DNA of 37,785 nt. It comes from Nocardia carnea. GTDB lineage: Bacteria; Actinomycetota; Actinomycetes; Mycobacteriales; Mycobacteriaceae. The position numbers were made by a program, and so were the translations under genes. The stretch covers positions 1 through 37,785 of the forward strand of contig NZ_JARWNW010000170.1 in NCBI RefSeq assembly GCF_029868325.1. Reading direction: 5' to 3'. Of the stretch, positions 23,928-32,133 are shown one piece after another (position 1 is the first letter of the stretch; the number at the start of each line of letters is the position of its first letter). Under the pieces are notes generated by a model. The model worked only from the letters and a program-made list of their open reading frames with translations, was not told the origin of the DNA and searched no databases.

Positions 23928-24330
23928 TCAGGTGGTAATCGCGGTGAAGATGTCGAACGACATCGTGACCGCACGTCAGGCCGGGCGTGAGCTGGCCGAG
24001 GAACTCGGCTTCACGCTCACCGACCGGACCATGATCTCCACGGCGATCTCCGAGGTCGCCCGGAATATCACCAGTTACGCCGGCAGCGGTGAGATCCGCC
24101 TGCAGGTGGCCGAGCGCGACGGACGTCGCGCTCTCGTGGTTCAGGCCAAGGACCAGGGGCCGGGCATCATCGATATCCCCCGCGCCATGGAAGACGGGTA
24201 CTCCACGGGCCGGGGCCTCGGTTTGGGCCTGCCGGGCGCCAAACGGCTGATGGACGGGATGTCCATCGAATCCGCACCCAATCAGGGCACGTTGGTGGAG
24301 ATGTGGAAGTGGGTACCCCAGGGTGCATGA
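23905..24330 (+). CDS. rsbT: RsbT-like serine/threonine kinase
   Basis: A 141-residue GHKL kinase. Motifs in order: N box TAISEVARNITSYAG, G1 AKDQGPGI, G2 GRGLGLGLPGAKRL. RsbT phosphorylates RsbS and RsbR. After release it activates an RsbU phosphatase through the RsbU N-terminal domain, and that domain is present in the fusion protein two genes downstream. The ATG overlaps rsbS and the stop overlaps the next gene, so synthesis is coupled. Confidence 0.92.
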   Translation: MVVTVAADQVVIAVKMSNDIVTARQAGRELAEELGFTLTDRTMISTAISEVARNITSYAGSGEIRLQVAERDGRRALVVQAKDQGPGIIDIPRAMEDGYSTGRGLGLGLPGAKRLMDGMSIESAPNQGTLVEMWKWVPQGA

Positions 24331-24970
24331 GGACGGTTTCATCGGCCGGATCGAATGGGCCGTGGCCGGCCGCGCTCTCCCCGGACAGGATGTTTCCGGG
24401 GACCGCTGCGTGGTCCTGGACACCGGTACCGGCTCCGTACTTTTCGCGGTACTCGACGGCCTCGGCCACGGCAGCGCCGCGGCCGCCGCGGTGGACCGCG
24501 CGTCCCGGGTGCTCGGCGAGAATCGGAACGAACCGTTGGATGTGCTGATGGTGCTGTGCCATCGGGCGATGTCGGATACTCGCGGCGCCGCGGTGACGCT
24601 GGCGCTGTTCGGCGCGCAGGAAGCGCAGTGGCTCGGCGTCGGGAATGTGGATTCCCAGGTGGTGACCGCCGGGCCCACGGGGCCGCAGGTCAGCGCCACC
24701 GTCTTGCAGAGCGGCGGGATCGTCGGCTACCGGCTGCCACCGAACCTGCAGCCACAGACCGTGCCGGTGCGGCCGGGCGATCTGCTGCTCATGTCCACCG
24801 ACGGCGTGGTGGTCGAACCGGACGTGGGTATCGATCTGGCCGCGTCGACGGCCGATATCGCCCGCGAACTCGTGGACCGGCATGCCAAGGACACCGATGA
24901 CGCACTGGTGCTCGCCGCCCGGGCCCGCGGTGTCGCCCACGACGCCGTATCCGGAGCCGAAGCGTCATGA
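24323..24970 (+). CDS. rsbX: RsbX-like PP2C/SpoIIE-type phosphatase
   Basis: A 215-residue PP2C-fold phosphatase with DRCVVLDTGTG near the N-terminus, AVLDGLGHGSAAAAA (metal-binding Asp and GHG), and LLMSTDGVVVEPDV near the end. Small PP2C proteins next to rsbT are usually RsbX, which dephosphorylates RsbS-P and RsbR-P and resets the stressosome. The GTG start overlaps the rsbT stop. Its size and lack of sensory domains fit RsbX rather than RsbU. Confidence 0.85.
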   Translation: MHEDGFIGRIEWAVAGRALPGQDVSGDRCVVLDTGTGSVLFAVLDGLGHGSAAAAAVDRASRVLGENRNEPLDVLMVLCHRAMSDTRGAAVTLALFGAQEAQWLGVGNVDSQVVTAGPTGPQVSATVLQSGGIVGYRLPPNLQPQTVPVRPGDLLLMSTDGVVVEPDVGIDLAASTADIARELVDRHAKDTDDALVLAARARGVAHDAVSGAEAS

Positions 24971-24986
24971 TCCGCCGGGGCAGGAT

Positions 24987-27326
24987 ATGAGCGAGATCCT
25001 GACGGCGTTCCTCGATACCTATGCCGACGCTCTGCGCCGCCATCTCGCCGCGCCCGAACGCGACGGTCTGGCCGAAGCGCACGAACTCGGCCGCCGGGCG
25101 CTCGTGGAGGGAATCAGCCTGCTCGATCTCACCGAGCACCACTTCCGGGTGGCGAAACAGGTGCAGCTGGAAGCGGACGCGCAGGAAACTGCGGCCACCG
25201 GGGCCGCCCGCGCCGACAGCCCGCTGGCCGAGAACGCGCTCGAATTCCTGTTGCAGACCTTGATCACTCTCGATGTGGCCACCCGCGGCTACCTGGACGG
25301 CACCCGCCGCTACGAGCAGCAGCGTTCCCGCGCCGACGATCTCGCCGGGCGCGACGAATTCCGTACGGCGCTGGTGGAATCGCTGCAGGACGGTTTCTTC
25401 GTTGCCGACGCCCGCGGCTCGATCATCGAGGTCAACAAGGCATTCGGTGAGCTCACCGGATACGGTGCCGCAGGCGTGCCCTATCCGATACCGCATCCGT
25501 GGTCGATACCGGAGGGACCGCGCTACCCCGATCTGGGCACCGAGGCCTCCCGGTTCGTGGTGCCGATCCAGCATCGGGACGGCCGGCGCCGCTGGATCGG
25601 GGTGAGCACCAGCGCACTGGTGAAACCGGACGGCGAGGAACATATCTTCGTCGGTACCGTCCGCGATGTCACCGCCGAACACGACGCCCAGGCCCGCGAC
25701 CAGGCCGCCAACCGCCTCGCCACCGCTCTCGCCGCGGCGACCACGGTGGCCGAGGTGCTCGAGGTGGGGCTCGACGAACTGCGGCGTACGGTCGGCGCGG
25801 AAACCGCGGTGGTGGCCGTCTGGGCCGCGCATCAGGCGCCGGAGGTGTATGTCTCCGGGACCCCGCCCGGCGCGCCCGCGGAGGCGAGCGCCACCGGGCT
25901 CGAACCCGCCACCGAGGCCATTCTCAAACGCGCACGGCTGCGCCCGGGCCGCACCCTCATCGCCGTCCCCGAGGGCGCGGGCAGCGCGGAGGGGATCGTG
26001 GCGCCGCTGGGGGAAAAGGGGGACGCCGCGCTCTGGTTGCGGTTCGCCGTACCGCGGGTGGTCGACGCCGCCGATTGGACACTGTTCTCGCTGCTCATCG
26101 GGCATCTCAGTCTCGCCGTACAGCGGGCCCGCAACTTCGACCAGGCCCGCTCGACCTCGCTGACCCTGCAGCGGGCCATGCTCGGCCCGATCGAACTCCC
26201 ACCCCGCTTCTCGGTGCACTACGAACCCGCGCTGCCGCCGCTCGAGATCGGCGGCGACTGGTACGACGTGGTACCGCTACCGGACGGGACCATCGGCGTC
26301 GTGGTCGGTGACTGCGTCGGTCGCGGGCTGTCCGCGGCCGTGGTGATGGGTCAGCTGCGCACTGCCGCCCGCGCGCTGCTGTTACGCGGCGCCGGACCGG
26401 CGCAGTTGCTCACCGAACTGGATCCGGTGGCGGCCCGTATCCCCGGCGCCCTGTGCACCACCGTCTGCGCGGCGGTCCTCGACCCGGTACGCGGGCTGGT
26501 CCGCTACAGCAATGCCGGGCATATGCCGCCGATCCTGGCCGATGTGGACAAGACCGGCCGGCTCCTCGAGGGCGGCCGATCCGTTCCCCTGGCGACCTTC
26601 GAAACACTGCGCCGGCCCGAGGCCACCACCCCGCTGCCACCGGGATCGACCCTGGTGTTGTTCACCGACGGGCTGGTGGAACGCCGCGGCGAAGATATCG
26701 ACGAAGGTTTCACGAAGATCGCCGAAACGCTGGCCGATACGGCCGAGAAACTACCGCGCGAGGTCGCCGATTCGGTACTTTCGGCCCTGCGGCCGGACGG
26801 TGGATACGACGACGATATCGCCATGGTGGTCTACCGCCAGCCCCCGGAACCACTGAAACTGGACCTCCCCGCCCGGCCCGACCGGCTGACCATGCTGCGC
26901 CGCACCCTCACGGCCTGGCTGTCCGCCGCGGCGGTCCCGCACAACCTGACCGCCGATCTGGTCGCCGCGACCAACGAGGCGTGCAGCAACAGCATCGAAC
27001 ACGCCTACCAAGAAGGCGCCACGGATACCGAACGGGTGATGATCAGCGCCGAATGCGCCGGCGACCGGGTGGTCATCGAAACCACCGATACCGGGACATG
27101 GCGGCCCCGCCCCGCCGATCCGGGTCCGCGGGGCCGGGGAATCGATATGATGCGGGCACTCACCGAGGAACTCGAGATCGACCACCCGGGTCCCGGCACC
27201 CGGGTGCGGATGTCGGTGACCCTGCCGGCGATCACGTTCCCGGTGGCCAGCGCCCTGCGCGGAACGAACAACCGCTCCCGCGGGGGTACGATGCAGCGAG
27301 ATCGAGAGGCCCATGGCAGATTGTGA
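24987..27326 (+). CDS. RsbU-PAS-GAF-PP2C-HATPase fusion (phosphatase and anti-sigma kinase)
   Basis: A 779-residue multidomain protein. Residues 1-60 resemble the RsbT-binding N-domain of RsbU (AHELGRRALVEGISLLDL). A PAS domain (~123-232) and GAF domain (~245-385) follow. The PP2C/SpoIIE domain (~400-617) has GGDWYD, GDCVGRG, FTDGLVERR and DDDIAMVV. A C-terminal GHKL domain (~632-745) has NEACSNSIEHAY, DTGTW and GRGID, as in RsbW-type anti-sigma kinases. It could therefore both dephosphorylate and phosphorylate an RsbV partner, receiving the RsbT signal directly. The ATG at 24987 is 16 bp after rsbX. The stop overlaps the start of the STAS gene. Confidence 0.9.
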   Translation: MSEILTAFLDTYADALRRHLAAPERDGLAEAHELGRRALVEGISLLDLTEHHFRVAKQVQLEADAQETAATGAARADSPLAENALEFLLQTLITLDVATRGYLDGTRRYEQQRSRADDLAGRDEFRTALVESLQDGFFVADARGSIIEVNKAFGELTGYGAAGVPYPIPHPWSIPEGPRYPDLGTEASRFVVPIQHRDGRRRWIGVSTSALVKPDGEEHIFVGTVRDVTAEHDAQARDQAANRLATALAAATTVAEVLEVGLDELRRTVGAETAVVAVWAAHQAPEVYVSGTPPGAPAEASATGLEPATEAILKRARLRPGRTLIAVPEGAGSAEGIVAPLGEKGDAALWLRFAVPRVVDAADWTLFSLLIGHLSLAVQRARNFDQARSTSLTLQRAMLGPIELPPRFSVHYEPALPPLEIGGDWYDVVPLPDGTIGVVVGDCVGRGLSAAVVMGQLRTAARALLLRGAGPAQLLTELDPVAARIPGALCTTVCAAVLDPVRGLVRYSNAGHMPPILADVDKTGRLLEGGRSVPLATFETLRRPEATTPLPPGSTLVLFTDGLVERRGEDIDEGFTKIAETLADTAEKLPREVADSVLSALRPDGGYDDDIAMVVYRQPPEPLKLDLPARPDRLTMLRRTLTAWLSAAAVPHNLTADLVAATNEACSNSIEHAYQEGATDTERVMISAECAGDRVVIETTDTGTWRPRPADPGPRGRGIDMMRALTEELEIDHPGPGTRVRMSVTLPAITFPVASALRGTNNRSRGGTMQRDREAHGRL

Positions 27327-27711
27327 TGATGTGACGAACTCTTCCCCGGACGCGAACCCACTGACGGATACGATGACGACTTCGGTCGCCGACCACGACG
27401 GCGTCACCGTGCTCACGGTGACCGGCGAGGTCGACCTCGCCACGGCACCCGCCCTGGAGACCGCGATCGATACGGCGCTCGACGCCGGGACGGGTCACCT
27501 GGTCATCGACCTCGCGGCCGTGAGCTTCCTGGCCTCGGCCGGGATGGCCGCATTGGTCGCCGCACATCAGCGCGCCGGGGACAAAACGACCATCGCCCTG
27601 GTCGCCGAGGGCCCGGCCACCAGCCGCCAGTTGAAGATGACGGCGCTGGACCAGGTCTTCGATCTGCATTCCACCCTCGACGACGCCTTGGCGAGCGCCC
27701 GGGGCGCCTGA
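27313..27711 (+). CDS. rsbV: RsbV-like STAS anti-anti-sigma factor
   Basis: A 132-residue STAS protein: GVTVLTVTGEVDLATAPALE, then VIDLAAVSFLASAGMAAL, where the serine in the LASAGM segment is the expected phosphorylation site. In its unphosphorylated form it binds an anti-sigma factor and frees sigma. It overlaps the fusion protein gene by 14 bp, so the fusion is its likely kinase and phosphatase. The ATG at 27313 has GAGAGG upstream. It is the last gene of the operon; a hairpin follows at 27723. Confidence 0.9.
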   Translation: MADCDDVTNSSPDANPLTDTMTTSVADHDGVTVLTVTGEVDLATAPALETAIDTALDAGTGHLVIDLAAVSFLASAGMAALVAAHQRAGDKTTIALVAEGPATSRQLKMTALDQVFDLHSTLDDALASARGA

Positions 27712-28377
27712 CGCGGCCATCCCGGCGGCCCGACCGGCGGGTCGCCGGGGCCCGCGGTGTCACCCGGTCTCGTGAACGCCGGCCCCGGGACCGACCGGCT
27801 CAGCCCGTTCTCCGCGCAAGGGCAGGATCCCGGCACCCGCACTGTCCGGGCCGCGACGTCTCGCCACAGAACGGGCCTGCACGGCCCGAAATCGCGCCGG
27901 CGGCGCAGACAGGCGGTCCGGCCGGTGCCGGCCTCGTCGGGCGATCCCGATCAGAGGAGGCCGCCACACCTGCCTACGCGGCGCGGGTAACCGGCGAACG
28001 CGACGAACTGCTGGGTCGGCGCCTGGAGTGCATGTGATTCCCAGCCGCCGGTCCCGGCGGCGATATCTCCGGTTACCGTCTTCCCTCGCCGACAGCCGGC
28101 TCCGCCGGTGGCTCGATACGGGCGCAGTCCTACAACATCGCGGGTTGCGTGAGCTACCCACAGCCCGGGTCCCCCCCCCGCGGACTTCCACGGTCGTCGA
28201 AGTCGGCGATACGGCGCCGCTCCCGAGCTCATCGGACTGCCGTCTTCCACTGTTTCGGGACGGCGTAAGCCCGGCGCGATTCACGTTCCCGACGCGGAAA
28301 GACCACGGTGCCGTGGACCGAGATGTCTCGCCGACGGCGCAAGAACCAGCCCCGGCGCATCCCGCTGGGAGTCCGTA
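27712..28377. other. Long intergenic region after the rsb operon
   Basis: About 670 bp between the rsb operon and a convergent oxidoreductase gene. Frames open on both strands are Arg/Pro-rich, lack ribosome binding sites and resemble no family. A GAGGAGG at about 27955 is followed by no ATG or GTG at a workable distance. A terminator-like hairpin lies at the start, and a run of nine C sits near 28170. It may be a decayed gene or plain spacer. Confidence 0.5.
27723..27747 (+). terminator. Terminator-like hairpin after rsbV
   Basis: CGGCGGCCCG (27723-27732) pairs with CGGGTCGCCG (27738-27747), allowing one G-U pair, with a 5-nt loop. It lies 11 bp after the stop codon; no U-tract. Confidence 0.5.
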
Positions 28378-29418
28378 TCAGTCGCAGAGGTTGCGAAGTT
28401 GTTCGATCAGCGCGACCCGGTCGGCCGGGGTGGCCGCCAGCGGGGCGACATTGAGGACGGTGACACCGGCTTCGGCGAAGGCGGCGATACGTTCCTTGAC
28501 GTATCCGGCGGGGCCGATCAGCGAAACATCCCGGACCAACTGGTCGGGGACGACCTGCGTCGCCTCGTCCTTCTTCCCGGCGAGGTACAACTCCTGGATG
28601 CGGTCGGCCTCGGCGCCGTAGCCGTACTTGGTGGCGAGGGTGTGGTAGAAGTTCTTGCCCTTGGCGCCCATACCGCCGATATAGAGCGCGAGCATGGGTT
28701 TGACGAATTCCAGGAGCGGCTCGACGTTCTCGCCGATCGCCAGGGCCGGGCCGGCGTAGACGTCGAGCGGGCCGAGTTCGGGGTCGCGCTTCTGGGTGCC
28801 CGCGCGCAGGGCTTCACCGAAGACCGCGTCGGCGCGTTCGGGCAGGAAGAAGATCGGCTGCCAGCCCTCGGCGACTTCCGCGGCCAGGGCGACATTCTTC
28901 GGGCCGAGTGCGGCCAGTAGCACCGGGATACGTTCGCGGACAGGGTGGTTGATCAGCTTCAGCGGCTTGCCGAGGCCGGTACCGGCGCCTTCGGGAAGCG
29001 GGATCTGATAGTACTTGCCCTGGTAGGTGAGCCGTTCCCGGCGCCACACCTTACGGCAGATCTCGATGAGTTCGCGGGTACGCCCGATCGGCGCATCGTA
29101 GGGGACGCCGTGGAAGCCCTCGATGACCTGCGGCCCGGAGGCGCCCAGGCCCAGCACGAAGCGGCCGTCGGAAACGAAATCGAGGCCGGCCGCGGTCATG
29201 GCGGTCAGCGTGGGCGTGCGGGTGTAGAGCTGCATGATTCCCGAGGCCAGTTGCAGCCGGGAGGTTTTGGCCGCCAGGTAGCCCAGGGCGCTCACCGCGT
29301 CGAACGAGTACGCCTCGGGAACGAACACGATATCCAGGCCGGCCCGTTCCAAATCGGCCACTTCGGCCGCGGCTTCCGTGAAGCCGCCCGAATAATTGAT
29401 GCTCAATCCGATCCGCAT
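28378..29418 (-). CDS. LLM-class F420-dependent oxidoreductase
   Basis: A 346-residue luciferase-like TIM-barrel protein: MRIGLSINYSGGFTEAAAEV, LDIVFVPEAYSFDAVSALGY, and GRFVLGLGASGPQVIEGFHG, the phosphate-binding wording of actinobacterial F420-dependent members. The enzymes move hydride between F420 and an organic substrate, which is not identifiable here. The ATG at 29416-29418 has GAGGG close upstream. It is divergent from the cyclodeaminase-family gene with 129 bp between them, and stands alone. Confidence 0.88.
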   Translation of the reverse strand: MRIGLSINYSGGFTEAAAEVADLERAGLDIVFVPEAYSFDAVSALGYLAAKTSRLQLASGIMQLYTRTPTLTAMTAAGLDFVSDGRFVLGLGASGPQVIEGFHGVPYDAPIGRTRELIEICRKVWRRERLTYQGKYYQIPLPEGAGTGLGKPLKLINHPVRERIPVLLAALGPKNVALAAEVAEGWQPIFFLPERADAVFGEALRAGTQKRDPELGPLDVYAGPALAIGENVEPLLEFVKPMLALYIGGMGAKGKNFYHTLATKYGYGAEADRIQELYLAGKKDEATQVVPDQLVRDVSLIGPAGYVKERIAAFAEAGVTVLNVAPLAATPADRVALIEQLRNLCD

Positions 29419-29547
29419 GCCCTCAACATAAACCCGGCTACGGGGTGGCCCGGCACCGGCCACGCCGGTAGACGCGGTAGGTTGAGGGCAGTAACCCCGT
29501 GCGCAGTGCAGCTAACTTCGAGCTACCGTGTCGAGAAAGGCCTGATC

Positions 29548-30207
29548 GTGTCGCAGCCCACCCAATCGCCCCAGCCCGCCGAAACCGGTTTCGGCGGGTC
29601 GCCGATCGGCGACTACCTGGGCGAACTCGCGGCGAAGGTGCCCGCACCGGGCGGCGGCGCGGTCGCCGCACTACATGCGGCCCAGGGTGCGGCACTGGTC
29701 GCCATGGTCGCGCGGTACACCACCCGGGCCAAGGATGCCGAGCACCGGCCGGTCGTCGACCGGATCATCGAGGCGGCCGACGCGGCCCGCGAGCGCGCGC
29801 TCGCCCTCGCCGACGCCGATGCCGCGGCCTTCACCGCGGTGGGCGCGGCGTACAAGCTGCCCAAGGAAACCGAGGCCGAGAAGACCGAGCGCGGCACCGC
29901 GATCGAGGCGGCACTGCTCGAGGCCGCCCGGGTTCCGGCGGCCGTGGTCGACGCGGCCGACGGTGTACTGGCCCTCGCAGCCGAATTGCTGCCGATCGGA
30001 AACCCGAATGTAGTCACCGATATCGGCGCTGCCGGTGCGGCCGCACGGGCCGCCGCGGTGACCTCACAACTGAATATCGAGATCAATCTGGGGTCACTTC
30101 CGGCCGCGCGCGCTGCGGCATTCACCGAGGTCCTGGGCCGGATTTCGGAAATCACCGCACGCGCGGATTCGCTACACCAGGAAGTGCTCCATGCGGTCCG
30201 TACCTGA
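29548..30207 (+). CDS. Cyclodeaminase/cyclohydrolase family protein
   Basis: A 219-residue all-helical protein of the formiminotransferase-cyclodeaminase C-domain family. IGDYLGELAAKVPAPGGGAV, then AALHAAQGAALVAMVARYT is its hallmark, and NPNVVTDIGAAGAAARAA follows later. Relatives act on formimino- or methenyl-tetrahydrofolate in one-carbon metabolism. Stand-alone members like this one are common, but their reaction is mostly unproved. The GTG at 29548 follows AAAGG at 8 nt. Confidence 0.88.
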   Translation: MSQPTQSPQPAETGFGGSPIGDYLGELAAKVPAPGGGAVAALHAAQGAALVAMVARYTTRAKDAEHRPVVDRIIEAADAARERALALADADAAAFTAVGAAYKLPKETEAEKTERGTAIEAALLEAARVPAAVVDAADGVLALAAELLPIGNPNVVTDIGAAGAAARAAAVTSQLNIEINLGSLPAARAAAFTEVLGRISEITARADSLHQEVLHAVRT

Positions 30208-30425
30208 AACGCGTGCACATATCCGCACGCGGGAATTAACCAGGTATATGCCGAACTGGGATTATTCGAGATATCAGTAAGAAGAAGGCACGCGTAGAAT
30301 GGGCGGCGTTCGGAGATATTCACAGCGCTCCACCGCTCGACCCAAGCACCATCGGCTAGACCGGCCGGCGGAGTTCCGGTGGCCGGGAACTGTTTGCTCC
30401 AGCTCGACGAGTGCAGGAGGTAACG

Positions 30426-30707
30426 GTGAGGATCGGGTACACATCGACGCCGGTAGCGGCGGAAGTCTCTGAGCCGGGAATCGATGTCATCACCGAACAC
30501 GGAGTCGTATCCAATATCGCCGACTGCTCGGCGGATCCGGGCACTTTGACACCGGGCCAGGCCCGGCGCGCCCACGATATCCACAGACTCTGTTCTCCCG
30601 AATGTCTGGTCCGCAGACGCGCCGGCCTGACCCTGGCCATCGCCGCACCGCCGGACCGGCCCGCTTTCGGTATTTCGCCCGGCCGTTCGGCCCGTTACGG
30701 CGATTGA
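30426..30707 (+). CDS. Small Cys/His-containing protein, unrecognised
   Basis: A 93-residue protein with a strong ribosome binding site (AGGAGGT, 4 nt before the GTG). The N-terminus reads VRIGYTSTPVAAEVSEPGID. A central segment carries three cysteines and two histidines: C in DCSADPGTLTPGQARRAH, then H and two C in DIHRLCSPECLVRRRA. That pattern could hold a metal or be redox-active. No known domain recognised. It precedes the glycosyltransferase/glycosidase pair on the same strand, 178 bp away, so shared regulation is possible. Confidence 0.65.
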   Translation: MRIGYTSTPVAAEVSEPGIDVITEHGVVSNIADCSADPGTLTPGQARRAHDIHRLCSPECLVRRRAGLTLAIAAPPDRPAFGISPGRSARYGD

Positions 30708-30885
30708 TATTCCCGCGCGGCGGAGGCGAACAGCCCCGCATGCCGCGCTTCATTCTGCCCGCCGGGATATTCCGGCGTGCTTTCAATAGCTCCACGCGCT
30801 CCCAACGAATGGTTCTTGATCAGCTCCACCCATTGGCCGGGCGGCGCTCGACAACTGTCGTGCGGCCACTAAACGAGGAGGAAAG

Positions 30886-32133
30886 TTGAGCACCATATTC
30901 ACGAATGCGGAATCCGAATCGGATACTCCGGCGCGAAAACCCCGGCGCGCCCGCTTCGGCGGGGCCGGGCGTAACCACCCGCTGAACATCGTGCTGGTCG
31001 CGCCGCCGTATTTCGATGTGCCCCCGGCCGGTTACGGCGGCGTCGAGGCCGTGGTGGCCGAACTCGCCGACACCCTGGTCGCGCGCGGGCACCGGGTGAC
31101 GCTACTGGGCGCCGGAAAGCCCGGTACGGATGCGGAATTCGTGCCGGTCTGGGAGACGACTCAGGCCGAACGGCTCGGCGACCCGTTCCCCGAGGTCGTC
31201 AACGCCCTGAAGGTGCGGCGCATGGTGGAGAAGCTGGCCCGCTCCCGGCATATCGACATCATTCACGACCACACGTTCGCCGGCCCCCTGAACGCCCCGG
31301 CCTACGAGAACCTGGGCATCCCGACCGCGGTCACCGTGCACGGGCCGGTCGACAACGATATGTGGGAGTACTACGGCGCTCTCGACGAGCACACCCGCCT
31401 GGTGGCGATCAGCGACCGGCAGCGGGAGCTCGCGCCGAGTTTCAACTGGATCGGCCGGGTGCACAACGCCTTGCGCCCGAGCGAATGGCCGTTCCGCACC
31501 GAGAAGCAGGACTACGCGCTGTTCCTCGGCCGCTACGCCTCCTACAAGGGGCCGCATCTGGCCCTGCAGGCCGCACACGAGGCCGGGATCAAACTCATCC
31601 TGGCCGGTAAGTGCAACGAACCGCCGGAGAAGGCGTTCTTCGCCAAGGAGATCGAACCGCTGCTCACCGATACCGACCACATCTTCGGGGAAGCGGATGC
31701 GGTCGCCAAACGCGAACTACTGGCCGGTGCGCGCTGCCTGCTGTTCCCGATCCGCTGGGAAGAGCCCTTCGGCATCGTGATGATCGAGGCAATGGCCTGC
31801 GGTACGCCGGTGGTGGCGTTGCGTGGCGGTGCGGTGGAGGAAGTGATCGAAGACGGTGTCACCGGCATCATCTGCGATCACCCGGACGAATTGCCCGCCG
31901 CCATCGCGAAAGCGCGCGAACTCGACCCGCATGCCTGCCGCCGCCGCGTCGAAGACTATTTCGGCGTGGATCAGCTCGGTGCGGGCTACGAGGCCGCCTA
32001 TTACCGCATACTCGATGCATGGGACGAGGCCCACAGCAGGGGCCAGACACTGTCCGCCGTCGGTATGCGCCGCACCGCGGTACCCGCGATCCGCGCCGAC
32101 GCCGGCACGACACCGGTATGGAGTAGGGCATGA
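30886..32133 (+). CDS. GT4-family glycosyltransferase
   Basis: A 415-residue GT-B fold enzyme. The N-terminal domain begins at LNIVLVAPPYFDVPPAGYGGVE with the donor/acceptor glycine loop. The C-terminal domain holds the GT4 EX7E region in EEPFGIVMIEAMACGTPVVA. It transfers a sugar from a nucleotide donor to an unknown acceptor. The start is TTG at 30886, firmly placed by GAGGAGGAAAG upstream. The stop overlaps the following glycosidase start (ATGA), so the two are made together, suggesting synthesis and trimming of one glucan or glycoside. Confidence 0.9.
   Translation: MSTIFTNAESESDTPARKPRRARFGGAGRNHPLNIVLVAPPYFDVPPAGYGGVEAVVAELADTLVARGHRVTLLGAGKPGTDAEFVPVWETTQAERLGDPFPEVVNALKVRRMVEKLARSRHIDIIHDHTFAGPLNAPAYENLGIPTAVTVHGPVDNDMWEYYGALDEHTRLVAISDRQRELAPSFNWIGRVHNALRPSEWPFRTEKQDYALFLGRYASYKGPHLALQAAHEAGIKLILAGKCNEPPEKAFFAKEIEPLLTDTDHIFGEADAVAKRELLAGARCLLFPIRWEEPFGIVMIEAMACGTPVVALRGGAVEEVIEDGVTGIICDHPDELPAAIAKARELDPHACRRRVEDYFGVDQLGAGYEAAYYRILDAWDEAHSRGQTLSAVGMRRTAVPAIRADAGTTPVWSRA

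Noticed and set aside
27760..28284. 174-codon minus-strand frame in the gap after the rsb operon
   Set aside because: Arg/Pro/Gly-rich composition typical of a shadow frame in GC-rich DNA, no ribosome binding site, no family resemblance.
30740..30889. 49-codon frame starting MPRFILPAG just before the glycosyltransferase
   Set aside because: Its stop overlaps the TTG start of the glycosyltransferase, which hints at coupling, but the nearest GGAGG is 14 nt from its ATG; too weak to call.
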